Positions 21,695 through 33,514 of a DNA stretch of 64,000 nt are shown here, piece by piece. The DNA lies in contig NC_081842.1 in the NCBI RefSeq assembly GCF_963259705.1, forward strand, positions 91,812,433-91,876,432, read 5' to 3'. The position numbers and the translations under genes were made by a program. This DNA comes from Myotis daubentonii. Lineage: Eukaryota > Chordata > Mammalia > Chiroptera > Vespertilionidae. The first letter of the stretch is position 1, and each line of letters opens with the position of its first letter. Under the pieces are notes generated by a model, which saw nothing but the letters and a program-made list of their open reading frames with translations, had not been told where the DNA came from and ran no database searches.

Positions 21695-23088
21695 GTTATC
21701 TCGAAAAACCTATGCAACATACTATATTTTATTTATCCTTGACATAAGTTTATAGGTCTGGTAGACTTGGGCTATTTCAATATTTTATATTAATCTGGAT
21801 TCTGTTCCAGACACAAACAATAAATAGGATAAAAATATTTGGTGGGGAATGATTTCTTTTTCACTACCTTGATGTTTGGTATACTTTACAGAAACAAAAG
21901 AAAACAAAGCAAAATTCAATCCATAAATCCTTGCAATGTAGCTGTGCAGGTAGGTATACTTATGAATATCAAGACACTTTAAGCCAAATGATCAAGTCAG
22001 CATTGACAGGAAAGTTGAAATGGGGATATAGTATATCATTTGATAAGGAAGTGTGCATTACCTGTGATGCAAAAAGTTCATAATAATTACAATTTTGGTA
22101 TATAAAATGCACTTGGTTATATTTTAAGTAAAATGATAGCTAGTAAAATCTACTTTGTATGTTAATATTTATCAATTTTTACTTGTCTTATACTTCTTCA
22201 TTTAACAAGTAGTTGTCCTTCATTTGTTTATTTACTATATTTCTAAAAATTATGAGGTAAATTTAGAAATATATAGTAAGCTCTAAAAAATAACATTTTG
22301 CTGTGATAGAGAGGATGGCAAGGATTTTTAAGTTCTTTGCTATTCCTTTAACTAGTTATAAAATAGACTACTAAGATTAATTTGAACCCACTGTGACTTA
22401 TAAAATAACTGAATGTGCTACCAACTTTTTAAAGGTCACAGAGGATTGAAAAAGGATGGATGGGTAAGACGGTTAAATGCTTTTTTTTAGGTATGAGTTT
22501 TTCTGTAAAGCCGTGGAGAAACCTTTGACCCAGAAAGTTGAGTAGGGATTAAGTTCTTGCAAGAAAAAAAAAAAATTTAGTTTGTTCACTTAAGGTATTA
22601 TAAGGATCCCAGCTGTTGGGATACATACACCCTGGTTATGATTGGCACTAAAATGTCAAAGCTCAAATCCCAATACACTAAATTGCCTGCCTCAATCAGA
22701 CAAGACTTGTCTACCCCCATTGTTATGGATCAGCCAAGAGCTGTCTGTTTCTTTCATTCTTTTGGCTGAGAAGACAGCTACCCTTGCCCCTTCACTTGTG
22801 TATTATTTTTTTTCCAAAGACAGTCTCAACTATACCTCTTCACAGAACTATTTTACTTCTTAAGACAATTACTTATAAAACTCTTAAGTGTTAACTACAT
22901 GGAAAATGGGGGGGGGGAATATGACCAATGAATTAATTATTTAAACAAGGGTAAGATTTGACCTAATGTACTTATATTTGTCAGAAGAGACATATTTAAA
23001 TGCATAATAATTTAATATTAATTAATAATAATAGCATATATGATGATATTATAAGATATAATAATTTTATACATAAATATAAGTACAT

Positions 23089-23090
<2 letters not shown>
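21695..23090. other. AT-rich sequence, nothing recognised
   Basis: No named repeat. The largest open frame (22642-22863, 73 codons) has no recognisable motif and weak start context, so I do not call it a gene. Confidence 0.5.

Positions 23091-23157
<67 letters not shown>
23091..23157. repeat. (AG)n microsatellite
   Basis: A pure run of about 33 AG units. Confidence 0.97.
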
Positions 23158-23161
<4 letters not shown>

Positions 23162-23264
23162 CATAGCATCCCCAGGGAGGTCTTGAAAGCTATTTACATA
23201 GGCTATCTTTCTTTTTGAGTTGATTCTTCAGTAGGCATGTAAGTCTTATACTTTTATTATTTTT

Positions 23265-23498
23265 GTTGTTAATCCTCATCGGAGGACCTTTTTAGGGAGA
23301 GTGGGAGAGGGAAAGACAGAGAGAAACATAGATGTGAGAAAAACACATTGATTGGTTGCCTCCTGCACATGCCCCGACCATGGCCCAGACTGGGGAGAAG
23401 CATGCAACCAAGGTATGTGCCCTTGATTGGAAACTGAATCCGGAACCCTTTGGTCGCAGGCTGATGCTCTATCCATTGAGCTAGACCAGCTAGGGTAA
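23265..23498 (-). mobile_element. VES-related SINE (longer, older type)
   Basis: Reverse order: AATCCTCATCGGAGGACC tail region, AGAGAAACATAGATGTGAG, CACATTGATTGGTTGCCTCC, then the tRNA-like head with GGTCGCAGGCTGATGCTCTA and TCCATTGAGCTAGACCAGCT. The left-end module differs from the shorter VES copies, as in the SINEs at 55551 and 63855. Confidence 0.88.
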
Positions 23499-24352
23499 AT
23501 CTTATACTTTTAAAAATTTTGCTTATTGCAGGAAGTTTAACTTAGTAAGAAAAAACAAAACAAAAAACTCCTTTGTGATAGCTTAAAACTTTTATTTTTC
23601 AGTGTTATAACAGTCAAGTAAATAGTTCTAAATAGTTTACACATGTTAGTAGATTATTAAATAATCTAGAATTAAAAAAAAAATCATGGGAAAAAAACAA
23701 CCCATTCTTTCTCACCATTGTCCCATAAAACAGTGCACTTGAATGTGTACCACCTATTAAAATTAGTATTTGAATTCAGGAAGTCCTGAGTAGACCCTAA
23801 GATTCACTAGTCCTAATCAAATTTCTGGGTGCTGCTGCTGCTGTGGACCATGCTTTGAGGAAGAAAGTGTTAAATAGTATTTTAGTTAATTATTTTCTTC
23901 AGCTGTACACAACCATGTGCAGATCTCACTGTTTTCCTAGGTTTTAAAAACTGTAGTCAAATTCAAAGCAATTTCTTATCTAAGATGCTCTCCTCCTGCA
24001 GAACAGCTCAGATTCAGCTTAGGTCACTTAAAGTGAGACCATTGGGGTCAGACCATGATGTCAGCTCCTTCGGTCAGGTTCTCCACACTCAGAGATGACA
24101 ATGTGGGGTAGCAGCAGCAGCAGAATGCCTTCTATATTATAAGGGGAGAGAAAGAAATTGGGGGAAGCTTACTTGATTAACATAGGTATAATATAACATT
24201 GGTGCCCTTTTGTGTCAGCTGTCCAAATATGAATTCTATTGTGGGTTTTTTAAAATACATATTTTTGGTTAGAGTATTGTTAAGGTCTTACATAGTTTTT
24301 TGTGTGCTTACTTGTTTTACTTTGTTTTTTATCTCTGGAATCATGGCAAGGA
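23499..24352. other. AT-rich sequence, nothing recognised
   Basis: No gene. A GCAGCAGCAGCAG run at 24111-24123 and GCTGCTGCTGCTG at 23830-23842 are short trinucleotide tracts in inverse sense. Confidence 0.5.
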
Positions 24353-24982
24353 TCTACACTAATAAAAAAGAAACATGCAAATTAACCATCACTCGACCAC
24401 TCTGCTACACCCACCAGTCAATCAGGAGCGAGTATGCAAATCAACCCAACTAAGATGGTGGCAGCCACTGAGCTGGAGCAAGCAGGAGGCTTGGGTTGCC
24501 CCCAGCAATGGAGGAAGCCAAGCTTTCCACCTGCCCTGGCCAGCCCTGGGCTCTGCTCAAGGCTACAAAGTTTCAATTATAGAAGATAAATAAATCCCAG
24601 ATACCTGCTTCCAGCCCACCCTGGCCTCCGCTCAAGGAGAGGCTGAAAAAAGAAAAAAAGAGGAGGCTAGGAGCTTGGGTCACCGGGGGGCTTGGCCAGC
24701 CTGAAAATGGCCCTCAGCCCCTCACCCAGGCTGGCCAGGAACCCCAGCGGGACCCCCCCTCCCTGAAGGGGCTTGGCCAGCCTGTAAACAGCCATCAGCC
24801 CGTCACCCACGCTGGCCAGGCACCCCAGTGGGGACCCCCACCTTGAAGGGGGTGTGGCCAGCCTGAAAATGGCCCTCACCTCCTCACCCAGGCTGGCCAG
24901 GCACACCAGTGGGACCCCCACCCTGATCTGGGACACCCTTTAGGACAAACAAGCCATCCCCCACCTGAGCACCTGGCCTCTA
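24353..24982 (+). mobile_element. Fused Helitron, unit 1
   Basis: A|TCTACACTAATAAAAAAG start, ATGCAAATTAACC box, AAGATGGTGGCAG, and three roughly 80-bp units around CACCCCAGTGGGGACCCCCA (24690-24930). It ends GAGCACCTGGCCTCTA with no hairpin arm upstream and runs straight into TCTATACTAATAAAAGGG of unit 2. The joint has the same structure as at 849/850, 13760, 19682 and 47465. Confidence 0.85.
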
Positions 24983-25478
24983 TCTATACTAATAAAAGGG
25001 TAATATGCTAATTAGATTGAGAGACCTTCCAGGAGACCTTCCAGATGTTCTTCTGGACAAAGCCATGGTGGCAGGGCTGAGGTAGAGGCAGTTAAAGGCC
25101 AAGAGGTGAGGGCAGTTGTGGGTGATCAGGCTGATGGGGGGCGGGGCCATTGGGGGTAAGAATACCAGCAGGGGGGCCAGTTGGAGGTGATCAGGACAGC
25201 AGGGGGGGAGAGTTTGGAGTGAGCAGGCCAGCAGGGGGGCAGTTGGGGGTGAACAGGCCAGCAGGCAGAGTGGTTAGGGGCAATCAGGCAGGCAGGCAGG
25301 CAGGTGAGTGGTTAGGAGCCAGCAGTCTCGGATTGTGAGAGGGATGTCTGACTGCTGGTCTAGGCCCGATCCCTGTAAACTGGCAGTAGGACATCCTTTG
25401 AGGGATCCCAGATTGGAGAGGGTTGCAGGCTGAGTTGAGGGACACCCCATGCACAAATTTTGTGCACTGGGCCACTAG
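24983..25478 (+). mobile_element. Fused Helitron, unit 2
   Basis: Starts TCTATACTAATAAAAGGG; ends with hairpin GCACAAATTTTGTGC, then GGGCCACTAG|T. The body has a minisatellite-like series of GGGGGCAGTTGGGGGTGAAC-type units (25090-25310), a (GGCA)n run, and an inverted repeat (25344-25395) built on GGATGTCTGACTGCTGG. Its 3' family is that of 1-166, not that of 850-1780. Confidence 0.87.
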
Positions 25479-27141
25479 TATGTCTATAAAGCCATGGGGG
25501 AATTTAGGATACCAGAAATAAACGACTGATACTCCAGGCACAGTTCACTTAAGCTCTACTGTGGGCTCCTTTAGATGACCATTTATATAGAATAGAATTT
25601 TCTCAGGCCCTTTACCCATTCTGAAATATCTGACCTCAACATACTCTATTCTAAACTCTTATTAACTCTTTGCCAAACTTGCTGCTTCCTTTCAGGCTCT
25701 GCACCATCTGGCCAGATAACTAGCAAATACATAAACTACTATAGTTGATGGACTATATTTTAAGAGTTTTTATTTCTCAATTACATTTAGTATGGGTCAT
25801 CAAACTATTTGGATCCTTATATAAAATTAGCACATTGACTCTATATACCAATGAATTCCAGATGCTGTAAAATTATGTCTCATTCATCTTTGTTAAACAT
25901 CTTCCAAATCCTATTTCAACAATTTGCCACATGTTTTGAAGATGAAAATTGGCAAAATTCTTTCATTCTTTACATGTGTAACATTTTTATTTCTTGCTCT
26001 CATATAAATTTTATCATAATTTTCCACTCCATTTAAGACTGTGTTAACTGTTTATTTATTTTTTCTATTCAATATTCAAACATTAAGAAGAAAGTTTTGG
26101 TTTACTTCTTTACCTAGGAACTTGTTCAGTCAAAGATGACACTGCATTTTTAAGAGAGATGCACAGTCAGGTGTGCTCCCTTGGAATTTTTGAAATTTCA
26201 GTTACTTTGCAATGTCCTCATAGCAATTAGTAAGAGTCCAGTCCTTTTTGATCAATGTGTAACTTTCACATAAAAGGTATGTTCAAACTGTAAATAAGCA
26301 GGCACTGCAATTCTGCAAGCTGCAGTCAATATCTGTTTGGTCTTCAGTGATTTCTGTTCTCAGCATTGTACTAGTCTTTCGATAGGTTACCAGAAAAATC
26401 CCAAATGTTTAGCTCACTCTTTAGGAGAGAATTTAGAAATTTGATTTGTCTTTTATTTAGTCTTATTTATCAAATACTATAAACATGTCCAGCTACAGAA
26501 GAAAACAGTAAAATTTTGGACTTATCTTGTAGAAATATATATATTTTTTTCTGATATGCCTTTTCAGGTTAGGAAAACGAAAGAGAAAAATAAACAAATG
26601 GGACTACATTAATTTTTGTTGTTGTTGTTTTTATTGTTTTTTGTTTTTTTCACAGCAGAAGAAACAAACAAATTGAGAAGACAACCCATGATATGGGAGA
26701 ACATATTAACGAATAAGACATTTGTGATTTTCCTTAGGCAATCAGTCAAATCATGGGTTTGTAACCTAGCTTGTTTATTTAGACTGAATATAAAGAGTAA
26801 CTTTGGAATAATGTTAAAGTGACACACTTATATGAAGTTTAGAATTGCTCTGTACAGTGAAAGAAGCCAGCGTAAGGAAAAGACAACATGCAGGATAGAA
26901 CCAAGAGGAAAGAATCTCAAATCAATGACATCTAAAAGCACTCCATTAGTCAAATATTATACATTCTTGGATAATATGCACACTTTTTTTAAGGTTCCTC
27001 TAATATCCACATTATAGCAAAGCATTTCTTTGTTGCTGATTGTTAAATGAAGGATAAAATTTCATTTTATCATATTCTTGAGTTGTCAGCAAAGCAAGCA
27101 TTTATTAGTTACGATTCTTTTTGTATAAAGTTGTATGATTT
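25479..27141. other. AT-rich sequence, nothing recognised
   Basis: No gene. A (GTT)n/T-rich tract lies at 26611-26650. The 60-70 codon frames here show no conserved motif. Confidence 0.5.
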
Positions 27142-27211
27142 GGGTAGCCTATAAGAAGTGAGGGAAACCCTAGCTGACAGATAGAAAATAAGAACTTCAG
27201 TTCCATAACTG
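27142..27211 (-). repeat. 70-bp inverted copy of 28096-28165
   Basis: The complement of this block matches 28096-28165 with about eight mismatches in 70 bases, beginning CAGTTATGGAACTGAAGTTC. Similarity stops sharply at both edges. Confidence 0.85.
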
Positions 27212-27869
27212 GATAATTTTAATCCTCATTACAACTATGTCTTTCCTATGTAAACATTTTTAGAATTCAAATTACATAGTTTTTCTCTGTAACTTTTTTC
27301 TGACTGGATCACCTCCTATTTGGATATTTTTATTTCTATCTAATAAAAAGTCCGGCCAAATTTGCCTTCCTCTGTGAAACCAATGTACTATTTCATGCAA
27401 GCAGAAAGTGAAGAGAGATGATTGAGTTATATATAGTAGGACCAGGAATCTGGAGCCACTTTCCTGCCATTCTCTAGGCTACCTTTGTCTTTCTCTTTTC
27501 TTGTCAGCTTTCTCTTCAGGGTGCTTTCTTCCATGATCTTAAAATAGAAATACTTAGGTCATCAGGTATTCCTCATTCATATGTTGGGTGTGTGTGTTTC
27601 TTCTTCAAATACAGCATAAAAGCTATTTGCTCCAGTCTTATTAGATCAACTCAGATCATATGCCCACTTTGACCAAAAATGATTGCCAGAGGAATTATTG
27701 GCCCCTAGTTGTATAACCGAACTATTTTATGTTCAAATAAATCTTCCCATAATTGGTTTAGAACACCAAGACCACCATATCTGCAACTAGAGATAGACTG
27801 AGCAATTGGGAGAAAAGAAAGGGAGAAGATCAATAATACAGATGAGATAATTTGGAGAAATATTATATT

Positions 27870-28310
27870 TCTTTTATATTGCTGTATAACAAATTACCAC
27901 AAATTTAATAGCTTAAAACAATACCTACTTAATATATCATAATTTCTGAAGGTCAGAAACCTGGGCAGGCATGCCTGGGTTCTTTGTTCAGTTCCCAAAG
28001 AGATGGTATTAAGGTGTTGGCAAGCTGTGTTCCCATCTGGAGCATACAATCCTCTTGCAAGCTCAGACTGGTTGTTGGCAGAATTCACTTCCTTGCAGTT
28101 ATGGAACTGAAGTTCTTATTTTCCACCTGTCAGCCAGGGTTTCCCTCACCTCCTGAAGGCTACTCACATTCCTTGCCATGTGGCTTTCTCCAACTGCAGA
28201 GACTATAATGGAGAATCTCCCTCACATTGAATTTTTCTCAGGTTTCAATCTCTTTCTTCTGGGGCTCACCTGATGAGGAGAGGCCCACCAAATATAATTT
28301 CCCTTTCTTA
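27870..28310 (+). mobile_element. Ancient interspersed repeat (LTR or LINE type, uncertain)
   Basis: Begins with ATTGCTGTATAACAAATTAC and CACAAATTTAATAGC, and carries ACTCACATTCCTTGCCATGT and CCCTTTCTTAAGGTCAATTG. These phrases recur in a well-known old mammalian repeat whose name I cannot fix from memory. A related copy starts at 35630. Confidence 0.45.
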
Positions 28311-28325
28311 AGGTCAATTGTACAA

Positions 28326-28590
28326 TCCTATATAATAAAAGCCTAATATTCAAATCGACTGAATGGCAGAATGACTAGTCGAACGACCAGTCTCTATGAT
28401 GCTCACTGACCACCAAGGGGCAGACGCTCAATGCAGGAGCTGCCCCCAGCCTGCAGGCCCCAGGCCAGCCAAGGCAGGTGCCAGTGGGGGGCCCCCAATC
28501 TCCCTGCCAGTTGACCCACAGATTGGCCCTGATCGCCGGCCAGGCCTAGGTACCCTACCTATGCACAAATTTCATGCATTGGGCCTCTAG
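28326..28590 (+). mobile_element. Short Helitron, both ends intact
   Basis: A|TCCTATATAATAAAAGCC start and GGGCCTCTAG|T end, with terminal hairpin ATGCACAAATTTCATGCAT. At 265 bp it is among the clearest copies. A CTCF-like TGACCACCAAGGGGCAGACG lies at 28407-28426. Confidence 0.92.
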
Positions 28591-29244
28591 TATGACATAA
28601 TAAGTATAATTTTTTTCCATGATATTCATAAGTCCTGCTTAAGCTCAAGTGGCAGAAATTACATAAGGTATGTACATCTCTGAGTGGGAATTGGGGGAGG
28701 CATTTTGGAACCCTGCTTATTGCAAATATCTGCTAGAAAACAGATGTGGCAATACTTTGTGATTTTGTGGATGTACATGGCTGAAAAGTGAAGTAAGGAA
28801 TAATAGAAAGTATAATGAGTTCCTGGTTTCTGCAGTATGTGGCTGCTTTACTATTGTTTCCAAATATGAAACTGGGCAAAAATATGAAAAAATGGAAGTT
28901 ATGAGCAAAATTGTGGTTTTATTTTGAACTTTAATTCTTGAGATATTTTCAAGGACTTTAAATACCTGTGTGCTAATTAAAAAGAAAGAAAAGAAAAGAA
29001 TAGAAAAGATAGGAACAATGAGATAATCAGCTATCTGCATTTACTTTGGAGGCCTGGCTAACTTGCACACTATGATTATTAAACCAATTATGTGAGAAAA
29101 CTAGTAAATGCCTTGACATTTAACAAATTTAATATTCTATATTGGGTGAGAATGGACAAGTTCTTGAGGGGAATCACTTTATGTCAACATCCCAGTGAAC
29201 ACTGTATTCCCCATCTCTTTTTATTTATTTTTTATCTTATTTTA
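28591..29244. other. AT-rich sequence, nothing recognised
   Basis: No gene; A-rich AAAGAAAAGAAAAG tract near 28985. Confidence 0.5.
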
Positions 29245-29442
29245 CTTTTTATTGATTTCAGAGAGGAAGGGAGAGGGAGAGATAGAAACATCAATGATGA
29301 GAGAGTCATTGACCAGCTGCCTCTTGCATCCCCCTACTGGGGATTGAGCCTGCAACCTGGTCACGTGCTCTGATAAGGAATGGAACCATGCCCTTTTAAA
29401 TCATCAGTAAATGTTCAACCACTGAGCCATGACGGCAAAGCT
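29245..29442 (-). mobile_element. VES-type SINE
   Basis: ATTGATTTCAGAGAGGAAGG, GATAGAAACATCAATGATGA, CAGCTGCCTCTTGCATCC, a CCCCCTACTGGGGATTGAGC segment and a decayed head ending ACTGAGCCATGACGGC, all in reverse. Confidence 0.9.
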
Positions 29443-29627
29443 ATATTCCACATCTCTTCCAGACACATTGCTATCTGCCTTTATTTACACTGACTTAAGT
29501 TGAACTCTTAAGATCATGGACTATAACTTCTACTAATAGAATTATTCATTTCTTTTGTTTCCACCTCACTTACAAAAACAATTAACCATCCTGTTTCCAA
29601 TTTACCTTTAGATTCAAAACACTATTC

Positions 29628-29753
29628 AGGGTGGGGCAAAAGTAGGTTTTCAGTTGTTTGTATGAGAAATAATACGATAATGATTAAATAATAATAGAAT
29701 AAACTATGTGATTCTTGTACTCACAACTGTAAACCTACTTTCCCCCCACCCTG
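29628..29753. mobile_element. Mariner-like MITE, copy 1
   Basis: 126 bp with terminal inverted repeats of about 30 bp: CAGGGTGGGGCAAAAGTAGG at the left and the complement of TTTCCCCCCACCCTG at the right. The GGTGGGGCAAAAGTA core resembles mariner ends. Flanks are ATT and AAT. A second copy is at 49381-49510. No transposase. Confidence 0.75.
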
Positions 29754-31806
29754 AATCTATTACTCTTCTTGAAATAATTAACCTTTACTTTTAGTATTTT
29801 CTGAAGCCCAGTCTTTATCTCAACGTTATCTATTGAGTCACTTTTCAATTTTTGTCTTTGTTTTGAGTGTCAGGTATGTCATATGATTTCAATTATCTTA
29901 CCTTCAAATAAAAGAATAAATTCTCCTGTACCTTAAGATAAATTGCATATATTCTCTTACAATATACTTTCATATCCAGCTCTTCAAGATGATGGACTTT
30001 TTTATAGCTATCTTTTGGCTGTATCATTCATTCCTACATGAAGAGAGGCCATTAGCACTTGGAGAATTTTATTTGTCTAGGGAGTTTTAGTATTTTTTAT
30101 ATGCTATTGGTAGTGTAAACACAGAGAAAGATTTTAATTTAATTTTACTCTAAAATATCGGTTCTCTGGACACTTAAGAGTTATGGGATTTGTGATTAGA
30201 AAGTTGTCAGTGATTGTGAGAGTGGAGTTTGAGTGATATACTGATGGCAGAAGCCAGAGAGCAAAAGGTTATGGGTAGACATTTCTAGAGTGATCTTTGA
30301 GAAAGCAACTGGTTAGTCTCTGGTGTTTTTGAACATCCATATTTATTGGAATAGGAAAAGATAAGGTCTTTATTATGTGTCAAAAGTCATAAATAAATAT
30401 AGGGTTAGTTGCTGTAATCCATTTATTTGAAGGCCTTTGACATTCTCGTGGAATTGCTCATTTATCCAACTCAAAATCAGGCAGTGAAGCACACTTGCTT
30501 TCACTGCAAATATATTTTTTTAAAGCGGACTTTTTTTACTTTCTTCTTCTCAGGCTGAAGTTTTACAAAACACTGATTCAAAAGTGTATTTATATGATCT
30601 GATTTACATGTACCTCCTTGAATAATTAAAATGCTTAGTAGATAGTGTATTAGTTTGATAGTCCATCTCTGATACAGTTTTGTAAATTGTGGAGTCAAAA
30701 AAGATAGATAGCTTGGTTAAAGTTATTTTAGTAAATTAGACTTTATTTTTGAATAGTCAACAATTTCCTTACAAAAAACTTTTCACTTAATTTTCTTTTG
30801 AAATTATCCTAACTTGTGTTGATTTTCCATCTAGGCAGTTCACACAGAAAACCTGATCAAGTAGGTTTTGGAAAGTCTGAAACACAAAGAGGTACTGGCC
30901 AATCTGATTTGATATTTATGATATAGATGAGTTTCACATTTATAAAAATATTTTGGGTTCTTATTGATCAATCAGTTCCCTGATTGCACCATTTAAAGAT
31001 CACTCTAGAAATAATATAAATATGATATTTTGAAGCATTTTCTTTAAACTTCAGAAAAAGATGTAACAGACACCTTTTTATTTTAGATTATTTATATTAT
31101 TAGGTTATTTAAATAGCTAAACCTAGTTATAATCTTGATTTTTAAATTTTACTCAATGCTGTTATTGTGCTATTATCGAGGCTATTGATAGTACACATCT
31201 TAAAGTAGGTAAGGAAAGAGGTTTATAATCACTTAACAGATGCTTTCCACAATGTGCTTTAGAATCATAATGTTTTATGTGCTGTTCCCTAGAAATAGGG
31301 CCTGAGAAGGGACTTTTTGGTTTTGTGGTTTTACAAGGAGAATGTGGGAAGCAAGACAGGGCATGGGAGAAAGTGAACAGTGTGATTTTAAAAACTAACT
31401 TCAGGGTGATCGCATAGGAAAGTCTGAAACACAAATTCTGTTATAGATTTAGTCACATTTTTAGACAAAGAGGTCTGTCTTTTGTGCTCCGTGTCAGTCA
31501 GAGATAGCTGATGTATGGAGAAGAAAAGCACATAGCCATCCAGGAATGTGAGATCTATTTTCATATCATGGGCTACTTCTCTCTCAATACCAAGAGGATG
31601 ACCTGAGGTTCTGTCAGGCAATGATCATTGGGAAGAATGGCCTCTCACCAATATCTCTCGGAGCTATTGCTAAGTGTTACTGTAAGCCAGTCAGGAAGTC
31701 CATTTTCATCTTGTGTCACCTACAAAGACACACCTCTGAACTAAACATGGATTTTCTTTTCCTCTTCTGTCAGGTAATCTTTTTGTTGTCTTTAATTATA
31801 TATATA
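29754..31806. other. AT-rich sequence, nothing recognised
   Basis: No gene, named repeat or long frame. GGAAAGTCTGAAACACAAA occurs near 30870 and again near 31418, a short direct repeat. Confidence 0.5.
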
Positions 31807-33023
31807 CTAGGGGCCCGGTGCACGAAATTCATGCACTGGGTGGCGGGGGGGAGGGGGAGTGTCCCTCAACCCAACCTGCCCCCTCTCACATACTGGGAGC
31901 CCTCAGGCATTGACCCCCATCACCCTCCAATCGCAGGATCGGCCCCTTGCCCAGGCCTGACGCCTCTGACAGAGGTGTCAGGCCTGGGCAGGGGACCCTC
32001 ATTTCCCCCCATCACTGGTTCTGCCCCCAGCCCAGGCCTGATGCCTCTGGCCCAGGCATCAGGCCTGGGCAGGGGACCCCCAGACCCCTCCGATTGCTGG
32101 CTCAGCCCCTTGCCCAGGCCTGATGCCTCAGCCAGAGGCGTAGACGCCCATCACCCTCTGATCACCTGATCGGCCCCTTGCCCAGGCCTGACGCCTCTGG
32201 CCCAGGAATCATGTCTGGGCAGGGGACCCCCATCTCCCTCTGATCGCTTGCTCCACCCCACGCCCAAGCCTGATGCCTCTGACCCAGGCTTCAGGCCTGG
32301 GCAAGGGGACCATCATATCCCCCCAATCCCCGGCTCCGCCCCCCACCCAGGCCTGATGCCTCGGCCAGAGGAGTTGACCCTCATCACCCTCTGATTACCA
32401 ATCACCGGATCGGCCCCTTGACCAGGCCTGAGGCCTCTGGCAGAGGTGTCAGGCCTGGGCAGGGGACCCCCAGCTCCCCGCTGTTGTAGGCTCCGCCCCT
32501 GCCCAGGCCTAACGCCTCTGGCCTAGGCGTCCGGCCCGGGCAGCGGGGACCCGCAGCTACAGCGGCCCCGCGATCGTGGGCTTTGCTTTAGGCCCAGGCA
32601 AGGGACCCCTAGCTCCCGGGACTGCCAGCTTCGACCGTGTCCAGCTCCCATCGCTGGCTCCACCCCTACTTCCTGCTATCACTGGCCAGGGCGGCAAAGG
32701 TGCCTGATTCTCCTATCATGGCTGGGGGGCATGGCAAAGGCGGCCCCAGGGCCGCCTTTGCCCTGCCGCCCAGCTCTTAGCTCCCCCCTGGGTTTCCGAT
32801 CACTGTCAGTGGCAGGGGGCTTCTTCCTGCTTTCCCTTTCGCCTCCCTGCATTGTGCCTACATATGCAAATTAACCGCCATCTTGTTGGCAGTTAACTGC
32901 CAATCTTAGTTGGCAGTTAACTGCCAATCATAGTTGGCAGTTAATTTGCATATAGCCCTGATTAGCCAATGAAAAGGGTATCATCGTACGCCAATTACCA
33001 TTTTTCTCTTTTATTAGTGTAGA
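31807..33023 (-). mobile_element. Helitron with tandem GC-rich hairpins, copy 2
   Basis: Same element type as 17402-18462: left end CTAGGGGCCCGGTGCACGA, hairpin GTGCACGAAATTCATGCAC, right end TTTTATTAGTGTAGA. It has about eight hairpin units instead of six, which accounts for most of its extra length of about 150 bp. The subterminal palindromes (32888-32940) and the GGCAAAGGCGGCCCCAGGGC segment are conserved. It abuts the next Helitron with no intervening base. Confidence 0.9.
31949..32546. repeat. Tandem hairpin array in Helitron copy 2
   Basis: Units near 31949, 32030, 32110, 32180, 32262, 32346, 32423 and 32504. Those at 32110 and 32346 have lost the right arm and read into CATCACCCTCTGAT instead. 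Confidence 0.88.
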
Positions 33024-33504
33024 CTAGAGGCTCAATGCACGACATTTGTGCATGGGGATGTCCTCATCCTGGCCTGTACCCTTTCCAATCTGGGACTCCT
33101 TGGGGAATGTCAGACTGCCGGTTTAGGCCTGATCCCTAACCCGGCAGTCGGACATCCCTCTCACAATCTGGGACTGGTGGCTCCTAACCACTTGCTTGCC
33201 TGCCTGCCTGCCTGATTGCCCCTAACTGCTCCCTTGCCAGCCTGATCGCTCCCAACTGCCAGCTCCTCTACCAGCCTGGTAACCCACAACTGCCCTCCCC
33301 TGCTTCTTCGTGTGAGGTGGCAGAGACGCTGGGACCGGCCTCCTCCATACCACGTGGAGCTGCAGGACCCCCAGGCCTCACAGCACAGAGCGGCCGCTGG
33401 GCCCCACCTCCACTGTGCATGTGGCCATCTTGTGGCAGCCATCTTGTGGTGGTCATCTTGTGATGACGTCACGAGAGAGTCACTTAGGCTTTTATTAGTA
33501 TAGA
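33024..33504 (-). mobile_element. Helitron abutting the hairpin-array Helitron
   Basis: Left end CTAGAGGCTCAATGCACGAC with hairpin ATGCACGACATTTGTGCAT; right end TTTTATTAGTATAGA|T. It carries an inverted repeat (33096-33156) built on GTCAGACTGCCGGTTTAGG, a (TGCC)n run and GCCATCTTGTGG repeated three times (33424-33461). Confidence 0.88.
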
Positions 33505-33514
33505 TAGTATATGT

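Noticed and set aside
22642..22863. Possible small gene of 73 codons
   Set aside because: No recognisable domain, no splice or promoter support, AT-rich neutral-looking surroundings.
24353..25478. Captured host exon in the Helitron
   Set aside because: Helitrons can capture genes, but the body here is made of tandem repeats found in other copies; no splice signals or coding frame.
17538..32546. CRISPR-like spacing of repeated palindromes
   Set aside because: Vertebrate DNA context, spacers are themselves repeats, no cas genes; explained as tandem repeats within Helitrons.
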